Made by a program: the position numbers and the translations under genes. Source: CAYMQB01 sp964392665 (GTDB lineage: Bacteria; Hydrothermota; E44-bin80). Taken from it: a stretch of 64,000 nt of DNA. Under the pieces are notes generated by a model. That model did no database searches. It was not told the origin of the DNA and saw only the letters and a list, made by a program, of their open reading frames with translations. Location: assembly GCA_964392665.1 (NCBI GenBank), contig CAYMQB010000011.1, positions 1-64,000 of the forward strand, given 5' to 3'. This document shows, in pieces, positions 1-7,534 of the stretch; within the stretch, counting starts at the first letter, position 1, and each line of letters begins with the position of its first letter.

Positions 1-1
1 A

Positions 2-55
2 ATCTTCAAACTTCTAACTGAGGATCGAGACTACTATGTTAAGGATGAATCTTAA
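2..55 (+). CDS. C-terminal tail of a gene entering from the left (partial)
   Basis: The first 17 codons read open in frame 2 and stop at TAA 53-55, giving a plausible charged tail that ends VKDES. The start lies outside the window, so no family can be named. It could be chance reading; the only support is an uninterrupted frame in a plausible position. Confidence 0.3.
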   Translation: MFKLLTEDRDYYVKDES

Positions 56-117
56 AAGGAGGTAGCTAAAAAATCTCATTTTTTACTTGACATTTTACAT
101 GGGAAGTTCAGACTTCA

Positions 118-222
118 AGATAGAGACACCCCTCTTCTAAGAGGGGACTACACGCCGTCTGTAGAAAGAATGAGATTGCTTCGGAACTCAATAAGAACGG
201 CATACTCGCAATGACCTTTTTG
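118..222. repeat. REP/MITE-like intergenic repeat
   Basis: The spacer ahead of the first gene holds a CCCCTC...GAGGGG hairpin (about 128-146). It is followed by GAGATTGCTTCGG and then CTCGCAATGAC, the right-hand end of the palindromic repeat seen again at 4066, 27560 and 57506. No coding signal is visible. A GGAGG at about 59-63 is not followed by a start codon. Confidence 0.55.
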
Positions 223-264
223 TTTCTTCATTGACAATAGATGGGAAAGACTCTTATTTTTTGC

Positions 265-300
265 TTGACAAGTTTCATATTATAAGATACTATTTTGAAT
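265..300 (+). promoter_or_regulatory. sigma70-type promoter, leaderless architecture
   Basis: TTGACA (265-270), 17-base spacer, TACTAT (288-293), then only 7 bases before ATG 301. No Shine-Dalgarno site lies in between, so transcription should start at or next to the A of the ATG. The same geometry recurs at 6616, 9728, 31321, 51496 and 51526. Confidence 0.75.
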
Positions 301-2124
301 ATGAAGCAAAATGTGAGTGTTTGGATTGTAATGATTGCTTTACTATTTGTTTTAAGTGTTTTTGTGCAGCCAGCCCTGTTTGCTGAGAACATTGTATCTT
401 TGAGGATAGGAGACACTTTCAGCGGTGATGTTCCTGATGGTTTCGCATCGCCAGGCGAAAAGATAGCGTTAAGCATAAAACTTCTGTCAGAATTTATCCC
501 TGAAGATGTGCATATAGCATCGGATACATGTTTCATAAGGATTGAAAAAGGAGAAACGCAGTTTTACAGGAATAGTGAGGATACAATAATCAACTCATCT
601 TTCGAACCAACTGTCTTTATTAAAAGCGATTGTCCTACTGATACTATATTGCCCCTTGTTCTGGTTTACAGGAAGGACTCTGTGATTGATACGCTTTCGT
701 TGCTGATACACACTGTGGGAACGGTTGATTCCTGTTTCCTTGATAGGTCTGTAAACCATACTAACAGCAAACTGAACATCAGGATTTCTACAAAAGTAAC
801 TATGGGCAGAGCTTCAGGTTATAGCAAAGTGATAGTAAAAATCAAAGATGCCAATGGGGTGTGTTTGGACGAAATAAGGGTTTTTGATGATGGCAATCAT
901 TCTGATAAAGAGAAGGAAGATGGGTTTTTTACAGGCAGTTGGTGGTCTCCTACGGTTGCCGATGATTATGAAATTGATCTTGAACTTAAAGATTCATTAA
1001 CGGAAAATACTTACACGATTGAAAACATAGCAGGTTTTACCACGAAAAGCTTTGCACTCTCTAGTCCCTATCTTATCGTTGGGGATCCTTATGATGATAC
1101 TCCAAAAAACAAGACATTCCAGGTTTTCTCTGAATTAATGGACTCTTTGAATCTTGATTACAGATACTGGAATGCATGGTTCAGGCATTTTCCTGATTCC
1201 AGCCAAATTGCGGAATGGGGGAAAAAGGGGGTTATCCTAATCTGGGCAACGAGACTTGGTGGAAAGCTCAAATATTCTAAAGAATGTCAAAAGACTATGA
1301 AGAACTTCCTTGACAGCGGGGGGAGTTTGTTTCTGGCAACCGCTTATCTTGGAAATTATATAAATGAGTATGGAAACGAAAGCGATTCATATTTCTACAA
1401 CGATGTCATTTGTGCAAAATACATTGGTAGATTCACTTCGATTGATTCAAACAGAACTATTGCTTTACTCAATCCTTTTACAAATGATATTCTGGACACA
1501 TTCAATATGAGATTATCACTTCCTGATTCCAATGGTTTTTCTTGTTTTACTGATATGTTAAGGGCTAATACGCCAGCGATTTCGGTTGCAAATCCTGTTA
1601 TGTATGACGGCAGCACCGCATATGCAGACACAACCGTCAGTCTAGGTTTGAAGGTTGAAAAGGGGGACTCCAGGCTTATTTATTTGAGTTTCAATATGGG
1701 GGATGTAACCACTTTTTCGGTTAGAAAGAATTTTCTCGAGCATTCACTAAAATGGCTAAATGAGGAGAAGCAAGATAGTTTCTCATATGAATCTCCTAAA
1801 GAGGAAGGTTCTGAATTTGCAAAACTAAAAGACGCATATCCAAATCCATTTATCGGTGAATCCACTATTCCTTTCAGTTTATTCTTTTCAAGCGAAGTAA
1901 ATCTGATTGTTTGTGACCTGTCTGGAAGGACGGTAAGATATCTAATACGTTCATCTTTAGTTTCTGGCAACTATTATGCTGTCTGGGATGGAAAAGATGA
2001 GAAGGGTGATGTTATGGCAGCAGGTTACTACTTCGTCAGGTTATCGGTTGAGACAACCGATAGGAAGAGTGGAAAGGACGTTGAGGTAGTATTCTCAAAA
2101 AAGCTGTTGAAATTAGGCAAATAA
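301..2124 (+). CDS. Secreted protein with C-terminal FlgD/T9SS-like sorting domain
   Basis: This is a 607-residue exported protein of unknown activity. An N-terminal signal segment (about residues 5-28, ending near QPALFA) is followed by an extracellular region. The last ~90 residues form the FlgD Ig-like / type-IX-secretion-like module, with YPNPF near residue 520, then DLSGRTV, WDGKDEKG and AAGYYFVRL. In this fold family such tails serve outer-membrane export or anchoring. An in-frame TTG at 295 also exists, but ATG 301 is preferred because the promoter ends 7 bases ahead of it. The middle (about 255-480) may be a glutamine-amidotransferase-like fold by its GKKGVILIWATRL and SGGSLFLATAYLG strings; that is only an impression. 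Stand-alone gene ahead of tatA. Confidence 0.75.
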   Translation: MKQNVSVWIVMIALLFVLSVFVQPALFAENIVSLRIGDTFSGDVPDGFASPGEKIALSIKLLSEFIPEDVHIASDTCFIRIEKGETQFYRNSEDTIINSSFEPTVFIKSDCPTDTILPLVLVYRKDSVIDTLSLLIHTVGTVDSCFLDRSVNHTNSKLNIRISTKVTMGRASGYSKVIVKIKDANGVCLDEIRVFDDGNHSDKEKEDGFFTGSWWSPTVADDYEIDLELKDSLTENTYTIENIAGFTTKSFALSSPYLIVGDPYDDTPKNKTFQVFSELMDSLNLDYRYWNAWFRHFPDSSQIAEWGKKGVILIWATRLGGKLKYSKECQKTMKNFLDSGGSLFLATAYLGNYINEYGNESDSYFYNDVICAKYIGRFTSIDSNRTIALLNPFTNDILDTFNMRLSLPDSNGFSCFTDMLRANTPAISVANPVMYDGSTAYADTTVSLGLKVEKGDSRLIYLSFNMGDVTTFSVRKNFLEHSLKWLNEEKQDSFSYESPKEEGSEFAKLKDAYPNPFIGESTIPFSLFFSSEVNLIVCDLSGRTVRYLIRSSLVSGNYYAVWDGKDEKGDVMAAGYYFVRLSVETTDRKSGKDVEVVFSKKLLKLGK

Positions 2125-2139
2125 AGAAATAGGAGAAAA

Positions 2140-2334
2140 ATGTTTGGTCATTTTGGTTGGCAAGAAATTCTTTTAATCCTTTTAATAATCATAATTATTT
2201 TTGGAGCAAGCAAGATACCCGAGATTATGAAGGCTATGGGTAAGGGTGTTAAGGAGTTCAAGAAAGGTATCAACGGTGACGCTGAGGATAAAAAGATAGA
2301 AGATAAAGAACAGAAGAAGAAGCAAAATAAGTAG
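2140..2334 (+). CDS. tatA: Sec-independent translocase protein TatA/TatE
   Basis: This 64-residue protein shows the full TatA plan: a short N-terminus (MFGHFGWQE), one membrane helix (about 10-24, very Ile-rich), then FGASKIPEIMKAMGKG as hinge and amphipathic helix, and a highly charged Lys/Glu tail. TatA multimers form the pore that passes folded twin-arginine substrates across the inner membrane. A Shine-Dalgarno AGGAG precedes ATG 2140. No tatC lies in the window. Length and motif are normal for the family. Confidence 0.93.
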   Translation: MFGHFGWQEILLILLIIIIIFGASKIPEIMKAMGKGVKEFKKGINGDAEDKKIEDKEQKKKQNK

Positions 2335-2344
2335 AAAAAGCAAG

Positions 2345-2974
2345 ATTGTATCCATATATTCGAGTCTCCTGAAATTTTACGGTCCTCAACACTGGTGGCC
2401 TGCAGAGAGTGGCTTTGAGGTTATGATTGGTGCTATTCTGACACAAAATACAAGCTGGCGGAATGTAGAATTAGCAATAAATAACCTTAGAAAAGAAAAC
2501 TATCTTGAACCTGAAAGACTTTACCGTATTTCTGGAATGAAGCTGAGAAGATTGTTGAAACCTGCGGGTTTTTACAATATTAAAGCAGAGAGAGTAATGA
2601 GCTTTGTTAAATACTTATGGGATGAGTATAAAGGGGACATGGAATCGATGAAACACCAAAGAACTCTTTTTTTGCGGGAACAGATGCTTGGAATTAAAGG
2701 TATAGGTCTTGAGACCTGTGATTCCATTCTACTGTATGCTCTTGAAAAACCTGTTTTCGTTGTGGATGCCTATACAAGAAGAATTCTTTCAAGGCATAAA
2801 ATTATCAAGCAGAATGATAATTATGGTGATATTCAAAACATCTTTGAAAAGGGTCTAAAAGCGGATGTAAATCTTTTTAACGAATACCATGCTTTGTTTG
2901 TTAGACTTGGCAAAGATAAATGTAAAAAGGGGAATCCTTTATGTGAATCGTGTCCGCTAAACAAGATACTGTAA
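2345..2974 (+). CDS. Endonuclease III-like HhH-GPD DNA glycosylase (MagIII/MpgII type)
   Basis: Predicted base-excision repair glycosylase. The helix-hairpin-helix LGIKGIGLETCDS is followed by VFVVDAYTRRIL, which carries the family's catalytic Asp. The position of the EndoIII catalytic Lys holds Glu, so a monofunctional 3-methyladenine-type glycosylase is more likely than an AP lyase. Three cysteines (C-X6-C-X2-C) close the protein and the fourth Fe-S ligand is missing. The first canonical start is ATG 2423, but homology runs upstream in frame: GPQHWWPAESGFEV immediately precedes MIGAILTQNTSW, as in relatives. No ATG, GTG or TTG exists between the in-frame stop at 2297 and 2423. I therefore extend to ATT 2345 as the best guess. 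Likely co-transcribed with tatA. Confidence 0.8.
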   Translation: MVSIYSSLLKFYGPQHWWPAESGFEVMIGAILTQNTSWRNVELAINNLRKENYLEPERLYRISGMKLRRLLKPAGFYNIKAERVMSFVKYLWDEYKGDMESMKHQRTLFLREQMLGIKGIGLETCDSILLYALEKPVFVVDAYTRRILSRHKIIKQNDNYGDIQNIFEKGLKADVNLFNEYHALFVRLGKDKCKKGNPLCESCPLNKIL

Positions 2975-3154
2975 GGGAGAATTTCAAATTCCAGCAGGAA
3001 TTGTCTCGAGAATACTGCACCACGAGTTGCTGACTATTCCCTGCATATATGTTAAAATTGGTTATGGAAAAAAAGAAAGTAAGCGAAGAGAAAATTACTT
3101 CTGAAGAGATAGATAGAACTTAGTTGAGAGATTCTCCGGGTTTTCAGAAAATTC

Positions 3155-3183
3155 TTGACAGAAGAGTTATTATATAATAGAAT
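3155..3183 (+). promoter_or_regulatory. Promoter of the lipoprotein gene at 3236
   Basis: TTGACA (3155-3160), 17 bases, TAGAAT (3178-3183). Transcription from about 3190 leaves a ~45-base leader with a strong GGAGGTG at 3223-3230. Confidence 0.6.
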
Positions 3184-3235
3184 GCTAATTCGATTATGAA
3201 CCAACGTGATAAACCGAACGAAAGGAGGTGAAAAT

Positions 3236-3982
3236 ATGAAGCAGAAATTGGTAATCATTTTTTGTATTTTTCTGTTGCTTGGTCTTTTCTTCGGATGTTC
3301 AAAAAAGGCAGACGATGATACAAGAAGCACCGCAGTAGAGAAGAACGACGCTGAGCTTCTTTCACTTTCGATGACGAAGATGAATGGAAATATTAGTGAA
3401 TACGACACCATTTTGGGAAGCGGTGCCAAGTTCAGAGGACCTCCTTCACCCTGGGAGGGACCTGCAGCATTTGAGACACCTGATGGAAATACAACCAGTT
3501 GGTATTGGTGGAAGGGTCCGTGGGGAGATACAACTAAGGCAGACTCGATGCTCCATTTGCTTATGCAAACTCCTGACAGATGGGCAGATACATCGGTTGC
3601 CTTCGTTACAAAGGTCGAAGTCTGGTTATGCCAGCAGATTGATAATACAATCTGGTTCCATTTTGCAATTGAAATGGATTCAACAGACCTCACACATATC
3701 AGCGGAATGTGGAAATGGCATTATCAGGAAACATGGCTGGAGTTTACGTTCCTCGATATGGGCACAGAGGATTATTCGGGTACCATCGATATTAATACAT
3801 CGAATAATATTAGCCTTTCCGCTCATTTTTCATTCAACATCGATGGAGACGGAACCGGTTGGGGCAAGTTCCAGGACATAAAGTTTGTCGAATATACTTT
3901 CTATACAATGGGGAGCCAGTACAGAGGATATTTTACGCTGGCAAGCGAAGGTTGGAATGTTAAGCATTACTTCTACTATTAG
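3236..3982 (+). CDS. Putative lipoprotein of unknown function
   Basis: A 248-residue exported protein. A hydrophobic signal segment (about 4-18) ends in the lipobox LFFGC, so it should be lipid-anchored. The mature part is rich in Trp, Thr and Asp (WYWWKGPWGD, WKWHYQETW) and looks like a beta-sheet fold; I recognise no family. An upstream in-frame GTG (3206) gives a longer reading, but ATG 3236 is the start because GGAGGTG sits 6 bases before it and the signal peptide begins there. Monocistronic, with its own promoter and terminator. Confidence 0.75.
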   Translation: MKQKLVIIFCIFLLLGLFFGCSKKADDDTRSTAVEKNDAELLSLSMTKMNGNISEYDTILGSGAKFRGPPSPWEGPAAFETPDGNTTSWYWWKGPWGDTTKADSMLHLLMQTPDRWADTSVAFVTKVEVWLCQQIDNTIWFHFAIEMDSTDLTHISGMWKWHYQETWLEFTFLDMGTEDYSGTIDINTSNNISLSAHFSFNIDGDGTGWGKFQDIKFVEYTFYTMGSQYRGYFTLASEGWNVKHYFYY

Positions 3983-3993
3983 ATACAAAGCAG

Positions 3994-4025
3994 AAAAAAG
4001 CGGGGCTTAATTCCCCGCTTTTTTA
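3994..4025 (+). terminator. Rho-independent terminator
   Basis: AAAAGCGGGG / CCCCGCTTTT stem with a 7-base loop, followed by a T-run, 12 bases after the lipoprotein stop. Confidence 0.9.
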
Positions 4026-4065
4026 ATTGATGGTCAGTAAATACCGTTATGTTCTTCTGGTAGGG

Positions 4066-4137
4066 TGTCATTGCGAGTGTTTTTTCATAATTTCAACAGA
4101 AGCAATCTCGGTTCTTCGCACTATAAGGTTGCCATAT
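4066..4137. repeat. REP/MITE-like repeat (CATTGCGAG family), partial
   Basis: GTGTCATTGCGAGTG, then a stretch also found at 57506 (TTCATAATTTCxACxGAAGCAATCTCG). The copy lacks the closing CTCGCAATGAC arm. It lies between the terminator at 4025 and the methyltransferase gene. Confidence 0.6.
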
Positions 4138-4221
4138 TTCGTTGTAATAAGGATAGGCTTAACTTCTGTTTAAGGTTCACAATGGCGCGGTTTAGTAACT
4201 ATTACTTTTTTTGTTTATAAG

Positions 4222-4740
4222 ATGATAAAAGTACTGAAGGAAGATAGCTACATTTCTCCCGAGGAATTCCTGCAGAAAAAAAGAAATCCCGTTTATGTTA
4301 TTCTTGATAATTTGAGAAGTGCGTATAATGTGGGCGCAATATTCCGAACCTGCGATGCTTTCCTTGTCGAAAAGTTGTTTCTCTGTGGTATAACAGCACA
4401 TCCACCGAATGTAAAGCTGAAAAAGACCGCAATGTCAAGTGAATCCTATGTTCGGTGGGAGTATGTAAGAGAGACAGTCGATGTAATACATTCTCTGCAA
4501 GATGTGGAAGTGCGTATATACTGCTCTGAGAGAACGGAACAGAGCAAGAAAATTAGCAATATTGAATTCCATTTTCCATGTGGTATCGTGTTTGGAAACG
4601 AAGCAGAGGGTGTTTCACAGAAGGTTCTCGAAGCATCGGACGAAGTCGTTGAAATACCTATGATGGGTTTCAAAAATTCACTGAATGTTGCCACAACAGT
4701 GGGTATTGTATTACACGAAGCTGTAAATATGAATACATAA
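4222..4740 (+). CDS. SpoU/TrmH-family RNA 2'-O-ribose methyltransferase
   Basis: A 172-residue SPOUT methyltransferase core without an extra RNA-binding domain. Motif 1 is NLRSAYNVGAIFRTCDAF (about 28-45), motif 2 is VFGNEAEGVS (about 122-131), and motif 3 is PMMGFKNSLNVATTVGIVL (about 145-163). Motif 1 carries the catalytic Arg, and motifs 2-3 form the SAM-binding knot. It should methylate a ribose in tRNA or rRNA; the exact target cannot be told from sequence. No clear Shine-Dalgarno precedes ATG 4222. Confidence 0.88.
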   Translation: MIKVLKEDSYISPEEFLQKKRNPVYVILDNLRSAYNVGAIFRTCDAFLVEKLFLCGITAHPPNVKLKKTAMSSESYVRWEYVRETVDVIHSLQDVEVRIYCSERTEQSKKISNIEFHFPCGIVFGNEAEGVSQKVLEASDEVVEIPMMGFKNSLNVATTVGIVLHEAVNMNT

Positions 4741-4772
4741 CAGGGAATTTAAGAGATTTTATTAAACCTGCC

Positions 4773-4860
4773 GAGCAGTGTCACCCTGAATTTATTTCAG
4801 GGTCTACAAGCCGAGATGCTGAAACAAGTTCAGCATGACAAAAAGGCTTATTCAGAATTT
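4773..4860. repeat. Left flanking repeat of the GIY-YIG gene
   Basis: Imperfect palindromic repeat beginning with a 27-base string (4773-4799) identical to 5202-5228. It continues with CCGAGATGCTGAA...TTCAGCATGACA and AAAGGCTTATTCAGA. Together with the right copy it brackets the GIY-YIG reading frame. Confidence 0.7.
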
Positions 4861-4874
4861 AATCAACTTCTTTT

Positions 4875-5162
4875 ATGAATAAACAATTTTATATCTATAT
4901 TCTTACAAACAAATCCAATAAAGTCTATTACATTGGAGTGACAAATGATCTTAAACGGAGGGTCTTTGAGCATAAAAACAAGTTATTTGGTGGTTTTTCA
5001 AAAAAGTATAATCTTAATAAACTTGTGTACTACGAGGTAACAAATAATGTAAACAGCGCAATAAGAAGGGAAAAACAACTCAAGAATTGGCATAGGCAGT
5101 GGAAGATTAATTTAATAGGTCAATTTAATTCTGATTGGAGAGACTTGAGTAAAGAATTATGA
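4875..5162 (+). CDS. GIY-YIG endonuclease-domain protein (UPF0213/YhbQ type)
   Basis: A 95-residue single-domain GIY-YIG protein. The motif reads YIYILTNK...VYYIGVTNDLKRRVFEHK, with the catalytic Arg in LKRR and a Lys-rich tail with the family's LKNWHRQWK. Small proteins of this group cut or bind DNA; their biological role is poorly known. The gene stands alone, without a visible Shine-Dalgarno, exactly between two copies of the same intergenic repeat. That makes it a candidate partner in spreading or maintaining that repeat (inference). Confidence 0.85.
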   Translation: MNKQFYIYILTNKSNKVYYIGVTNDLKRRVFEHKNKLFGGFSKKYNLNKLVYYEVTNNVNSAIRREKQLKNWHRQWKINLIGQFNSDWRDLSKEL

Positions 5163-5201
5163 GCGATGCTGAAACAATGCTGAAACAAGTAACGTCACAG
5201 T

Positions 5202-5300
5202 GAGCAGTGTCACCCTGAATTTATTTCAAGATTGTTTCAGGGCTGAAAACCGAGATTCCGAAATAAATTCGGAATGACATAAAGGCTTAGTTCAGACTTG
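5202..5300. repeat. Right flanking repeat of the GIY-YIG gene
   Basis: Begins with the same 27 bases as 4773-4799, then diverges and ends in ATTCCGAAATAAATTCGGAATGACA. The preceding 5165-5190 carries two further GATGCTGAAACAA fragments. Same orientation as the left copy. Confidence 0.7.
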
Positions 5301-5320
5301 CGTCTTATGTTTCAGGTCTA

Positions 5321-6580
5321 CTATGAGAGATATTTTTCATAAAACCTTAGTGTTCTTTTAGCAATTGCTTCCCAGCTAAACTTTTCAATTACATTTTCAT
5401 ATCCCTGAGCTGCGATTTTTGTAGCGAACGTTTTGTTTTCAAGCAAGTCAGTCATTGCATTGGCTAATTTTTCTCTATTTGAAGGGTCGACAAGAATACC
5501 ATCCTTGCGCGAAGTAAAGTTCTCTTTAATGCCACCAAGGTTAGAGGCAATCACAGGCGTTCCGCAAGCTCTTGCTTCAAGTGCGGTCATTCCGAAGGGT
5601 TCAAATTTCGAGGGAAGAACGAAAATTTTAGCTTGCCTGTAATATGGTGCCATAAGTTCATCGGGGACATATCCTATGATGTGGACTCTCTCTTCCATAT
5701 TGCATTCGGCAATAATTCTTCTCATTTTTGCCTTAACCTTTAGTTCAACCTGTTTTGGTTTTGGAGAACCCCCTCCAATAACGAGGTGAACATCGGGCAC
5801 CGTTTTTCTTACAATATCGAATGCATACAACAAGTAATCGTGCCCTTTATTGGCATCTATTCTGCTTATCGTAAAAATAAAATTTTTCGGAATATCCAAT
5901 TTCGTTTCCTTTTCTGTTTTTGCAAGGGGTTTGAAAATATGAATATTCACACCCGGAGGAATGACCTCAATATTGTTTCCTTCAAAGTTGTAATATTTTA
6001 TTATAAGTTTTTTCTGGATGGTAGTTGTTGCGCTTTGAGCTATAACTGATCTGAATATGCGTTTTTCTTCTTCTATGCGGTGTTTGAAATGGTATAGTTT
6101 TTCCATATCATCTGGATTACCACCCATTCTTTCCTTCTTCCATGCGCCAATAGAATGTGCTGTGAAAAATGAAGGTTTATTAAAATACTGTGCAACATCG
6201 ATTGCTGTTATCCCGCCGTCTACATAATGACCGTGGAATACATCGTAATTATGTTTTTTTTGTTTAATAAAATTAATCATATTCTTTTTCAGTTCAGGAA
6301 GCACCTCATAGATATCTTCTTTTCGTTTGAATTTCCAGTCACCCGAATGAATGCGAATTATTCTTGCTTCTGGACAATCTGGAATGGCAGCAATTTGCTT
6401 TTTTGCTTTATCAAACCATCGTGTGTAAATATCAACCTTCATACCGTGAGTTGTCAGGGCTTTGGACAGTTCAAGTACGTATACAACCTGGCCACCAGTG
6501 TCGGTTCTTCCAAGTTCAGGCAGGGGGTCGAAGTATCCATGAGTACTGACCATACATATTCTCTTTATTTCCGGATCCAT
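5321..6580 (-). CDS. GT4 glycosyltransferase, sucrose-phosphate synthase / mannosylfructose-phosphate synthase-like
   Basis: A 419-residue retaining glycosyltransferase of family GT4. The N-terminal Rossmann half opens with ICMVSTHGYF and the sucrose-synthase-type GGQVVYVLEL; FHGHYVDGG and TAHSIGAWK follow. The C-terminal half has PPGVN, FTISRIDANKGHDYLL and the nucleotide-sugar-binding EPFGMTALEARACGTPVI. The subgroup makes sucrose-phosphate or mannosylfructose-phosphate compatible solutes; the exact sugar is not decided here. No phosphatase neighbour is present. I start at ATG 6580 rather than the TTG at 6648: homology begins there and the promoter -10 ends 7 bases upstream of it. Confidence 0.83.
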   Translation of the reverse strand: MDPEIKRICMVSTHGYFDPLPELGRTDTGGQVVYVLELSKALTTHGMKVDIYTRWFDKAKKQIAAIPDCPEARIIRIHSGDWKFKRKEDIYEVLPELKKNMINFIKQKKHNYDVFHGHYVDGGITAIDVAQYFNKPSFFTAHSIGAWKKERMGGNPDDMEKLYHFKHRIEEEKRIFRSVIAQSATTTIQKKLIIKYYNFEGNNIEVIPPGVNIHIFKPLAKTEKETKLDIPKNFIFTISRIDANKGHDYLLYAFDIVRKTVPDVHLVIGGGSPKPKQVELKVKAKMRRIIAECNMEERVHIIGYVPDELMAPYYRQAKIFVLPSKFEPFGMTALEARACGTPVIASNLGGIKENFTSRKDGILVDPSNREKLANAMTDLLENKTFATKIAAQGYENVIEKFSWEAIAKRTLRFYEKYLS

Positions 6581-6616
6581 AGGGTTACTAATAGCAGAAA
6601 GGGATAATAGTGTCAA
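6581..6616 (-). promoter_or_regulatory. Leaderless-type promoter of the GT4 gene
   Basis: On the minus strand: TTGACA (6616-6611), 17 bases, TATTAG (6593-6588), 7 bases, ATG 6580. No Shine-Dalgarno in the gap. Confidence 0.75.
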
Positions 6617-6686
6617 CAACTTTATTGTTGAGAACATGTATACACGCAAAGATTAAGAAAGATTTGTATGGTTTTCAAAATAGTGC

Positions 6687-6715
6687 TTGCAAATTTCAAA
6701 TCATTATGCTATATA
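6687..6715 (+). promoter_or_regulatory. Promoter of rpmB
   Basis: TTGCAA (6687-6692), 17 bases, TATATA (6710-6715). This leaves a ~55-base leader with AAAAGGAG before ATG 6777. Confidence 0.6.
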
Positions 6716-6776
6716 GTGAAAGTTGTTGACTTAAAATAGGTTTATCTGAAATTGATGAAAATGAAAAGGAGAAACA

Positions 6777-6965
6777 ATGCCAAGAAAATGCGCAATATGC
6801 GGGAAGCAAGCTCAATACGGTGCGACCGTTAGTCATGCTCACAATGTGACAAAGAAAAAGAAACAGCCAAATCTTCACAGAGTATGGACGAAAATTGACG
6901 GTAAAAGAAAGAGAATTCTTGTTTGCACAAAATGTCTAAGGTCAGGAAAAGTAGTAAAAGCATAA
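6777..6965 (+). CDS. rpmB: 50S ribosomal protein L28
   Basis: A 62-residue L28. It begins MPRKCAICGKQAQYG, with VSHAHNVTKKK and then WTKIDGKRKRILVCTKCLRSGKVVK. Two CxxC pairs (about residues 5-8 and 51-54) mark the zinc-binding form. Normal length. Strong AAAAGGAG 6 bases before the ATG. The lipoprotein gene follows in the same direction within 30 bases. Confidence 0.95.
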   Translation: MPRKCAICGKQAQYGATVSHAHNVTKKKKQPNLHRVWTKIDGKRKRILVCTKCLRSGKVVKA

Positions 6966-6995
6966 CAGAAATGATTCAATAATGGAGGACACTTT

Positions 6996-7460
6996 ATCGC
7001 TATTGCGAAATGTAGGAAAACATACATTATTTTTCTGTTTTTCATCTCTCTTAGTGTTTTCATAGGATGCGCTAAGAAAGAAGTAATTGAAGAAAAAGCA
7101 GAGCAACCCCTTATTTTTTATGAGCATTTTACTCATGGCATAAGCCCCAAGTCCAGGCAGGTAAAGATATACAACGATGGGTTTGTAGTAACTTATGTGG
7201 ACGATAAATTCTCCGGTGAACTAAAGAAGGAACGAAGCCACTTAAAGAAAGCAGAGTTCGAAAGTCTAATAAATGTTTTTATAGAAAAAGATTTTCTTGA
7301 TGTTAAACCATTAAATATGCCACCTGTATATGGTGGTGTCGTAATAACAATAATATTCGATTATCAGGGTAAGTCAAATACAATAAAATTTTTGGAAGGA
7401 ATGAAAATTCCCCTTTCCGTGCAGAGATGCTGGGAAAAATTGTATCGATTATTCCATTAA
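6996..7460 (+). CDS. Small putative lipoprotein with apparent non-canonical start
   Basis: The only standard start in this frame is GTG 7197, which would remove the N-terminal half. Reading upstream in frame gives a textbook lipoprotein signal: positively charged KCRK, a hydrophobic run, then SVFIGC as lipobox and AKKEVIEEKA. No ATG, GTG or TTG precedes it. A perfect GGAGG (6984-6988) lies 7 bases before ATC 6996, so ATC (or ATT 7002) is the inferred start, giving about 154 residues. The mature domain is unrecognised. An error in the assembled sequence could also explain the missing ATG. Probably co-transcribed with rpmB. Confidence 0.6.
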   Translation: MAIAKCRKTYIIFLFFISLSVFIGCAKKEVIEEKAEQPLIFYEHFTHGISPKSRQVKIYNDGFVVTYVDDKFSGELKKERSHLKKAEFESLINVFIEKDFLDVKPLNMPPVYGGVVITIIFDYQGKSNTIKFLEGMKIPLSVQRCWEKLYRLFH

Positions 7461-7534
7461 GGTACAAACCGCGGAAATTTTAAAAGTCATATTTTTGTAT
7501 TCAAATCATTAACTTATGCAGAGGAGTTATTATT

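Noticed and set aside
56..93. GGAGG and TTGACA at the left edge suggesting a small gene
   Set aside because: No start codon follows the GGAGG at usable distance, and no -10 box sits 17 bases after this TTGACA.
3052..3693. Minus-strand ORF of 213 codons opposite the lipoprotein at 3236
   Set aside because: It is the antisense shadow of a gene with signal peptide, Shine-Dalgarno, promoter and terminator.
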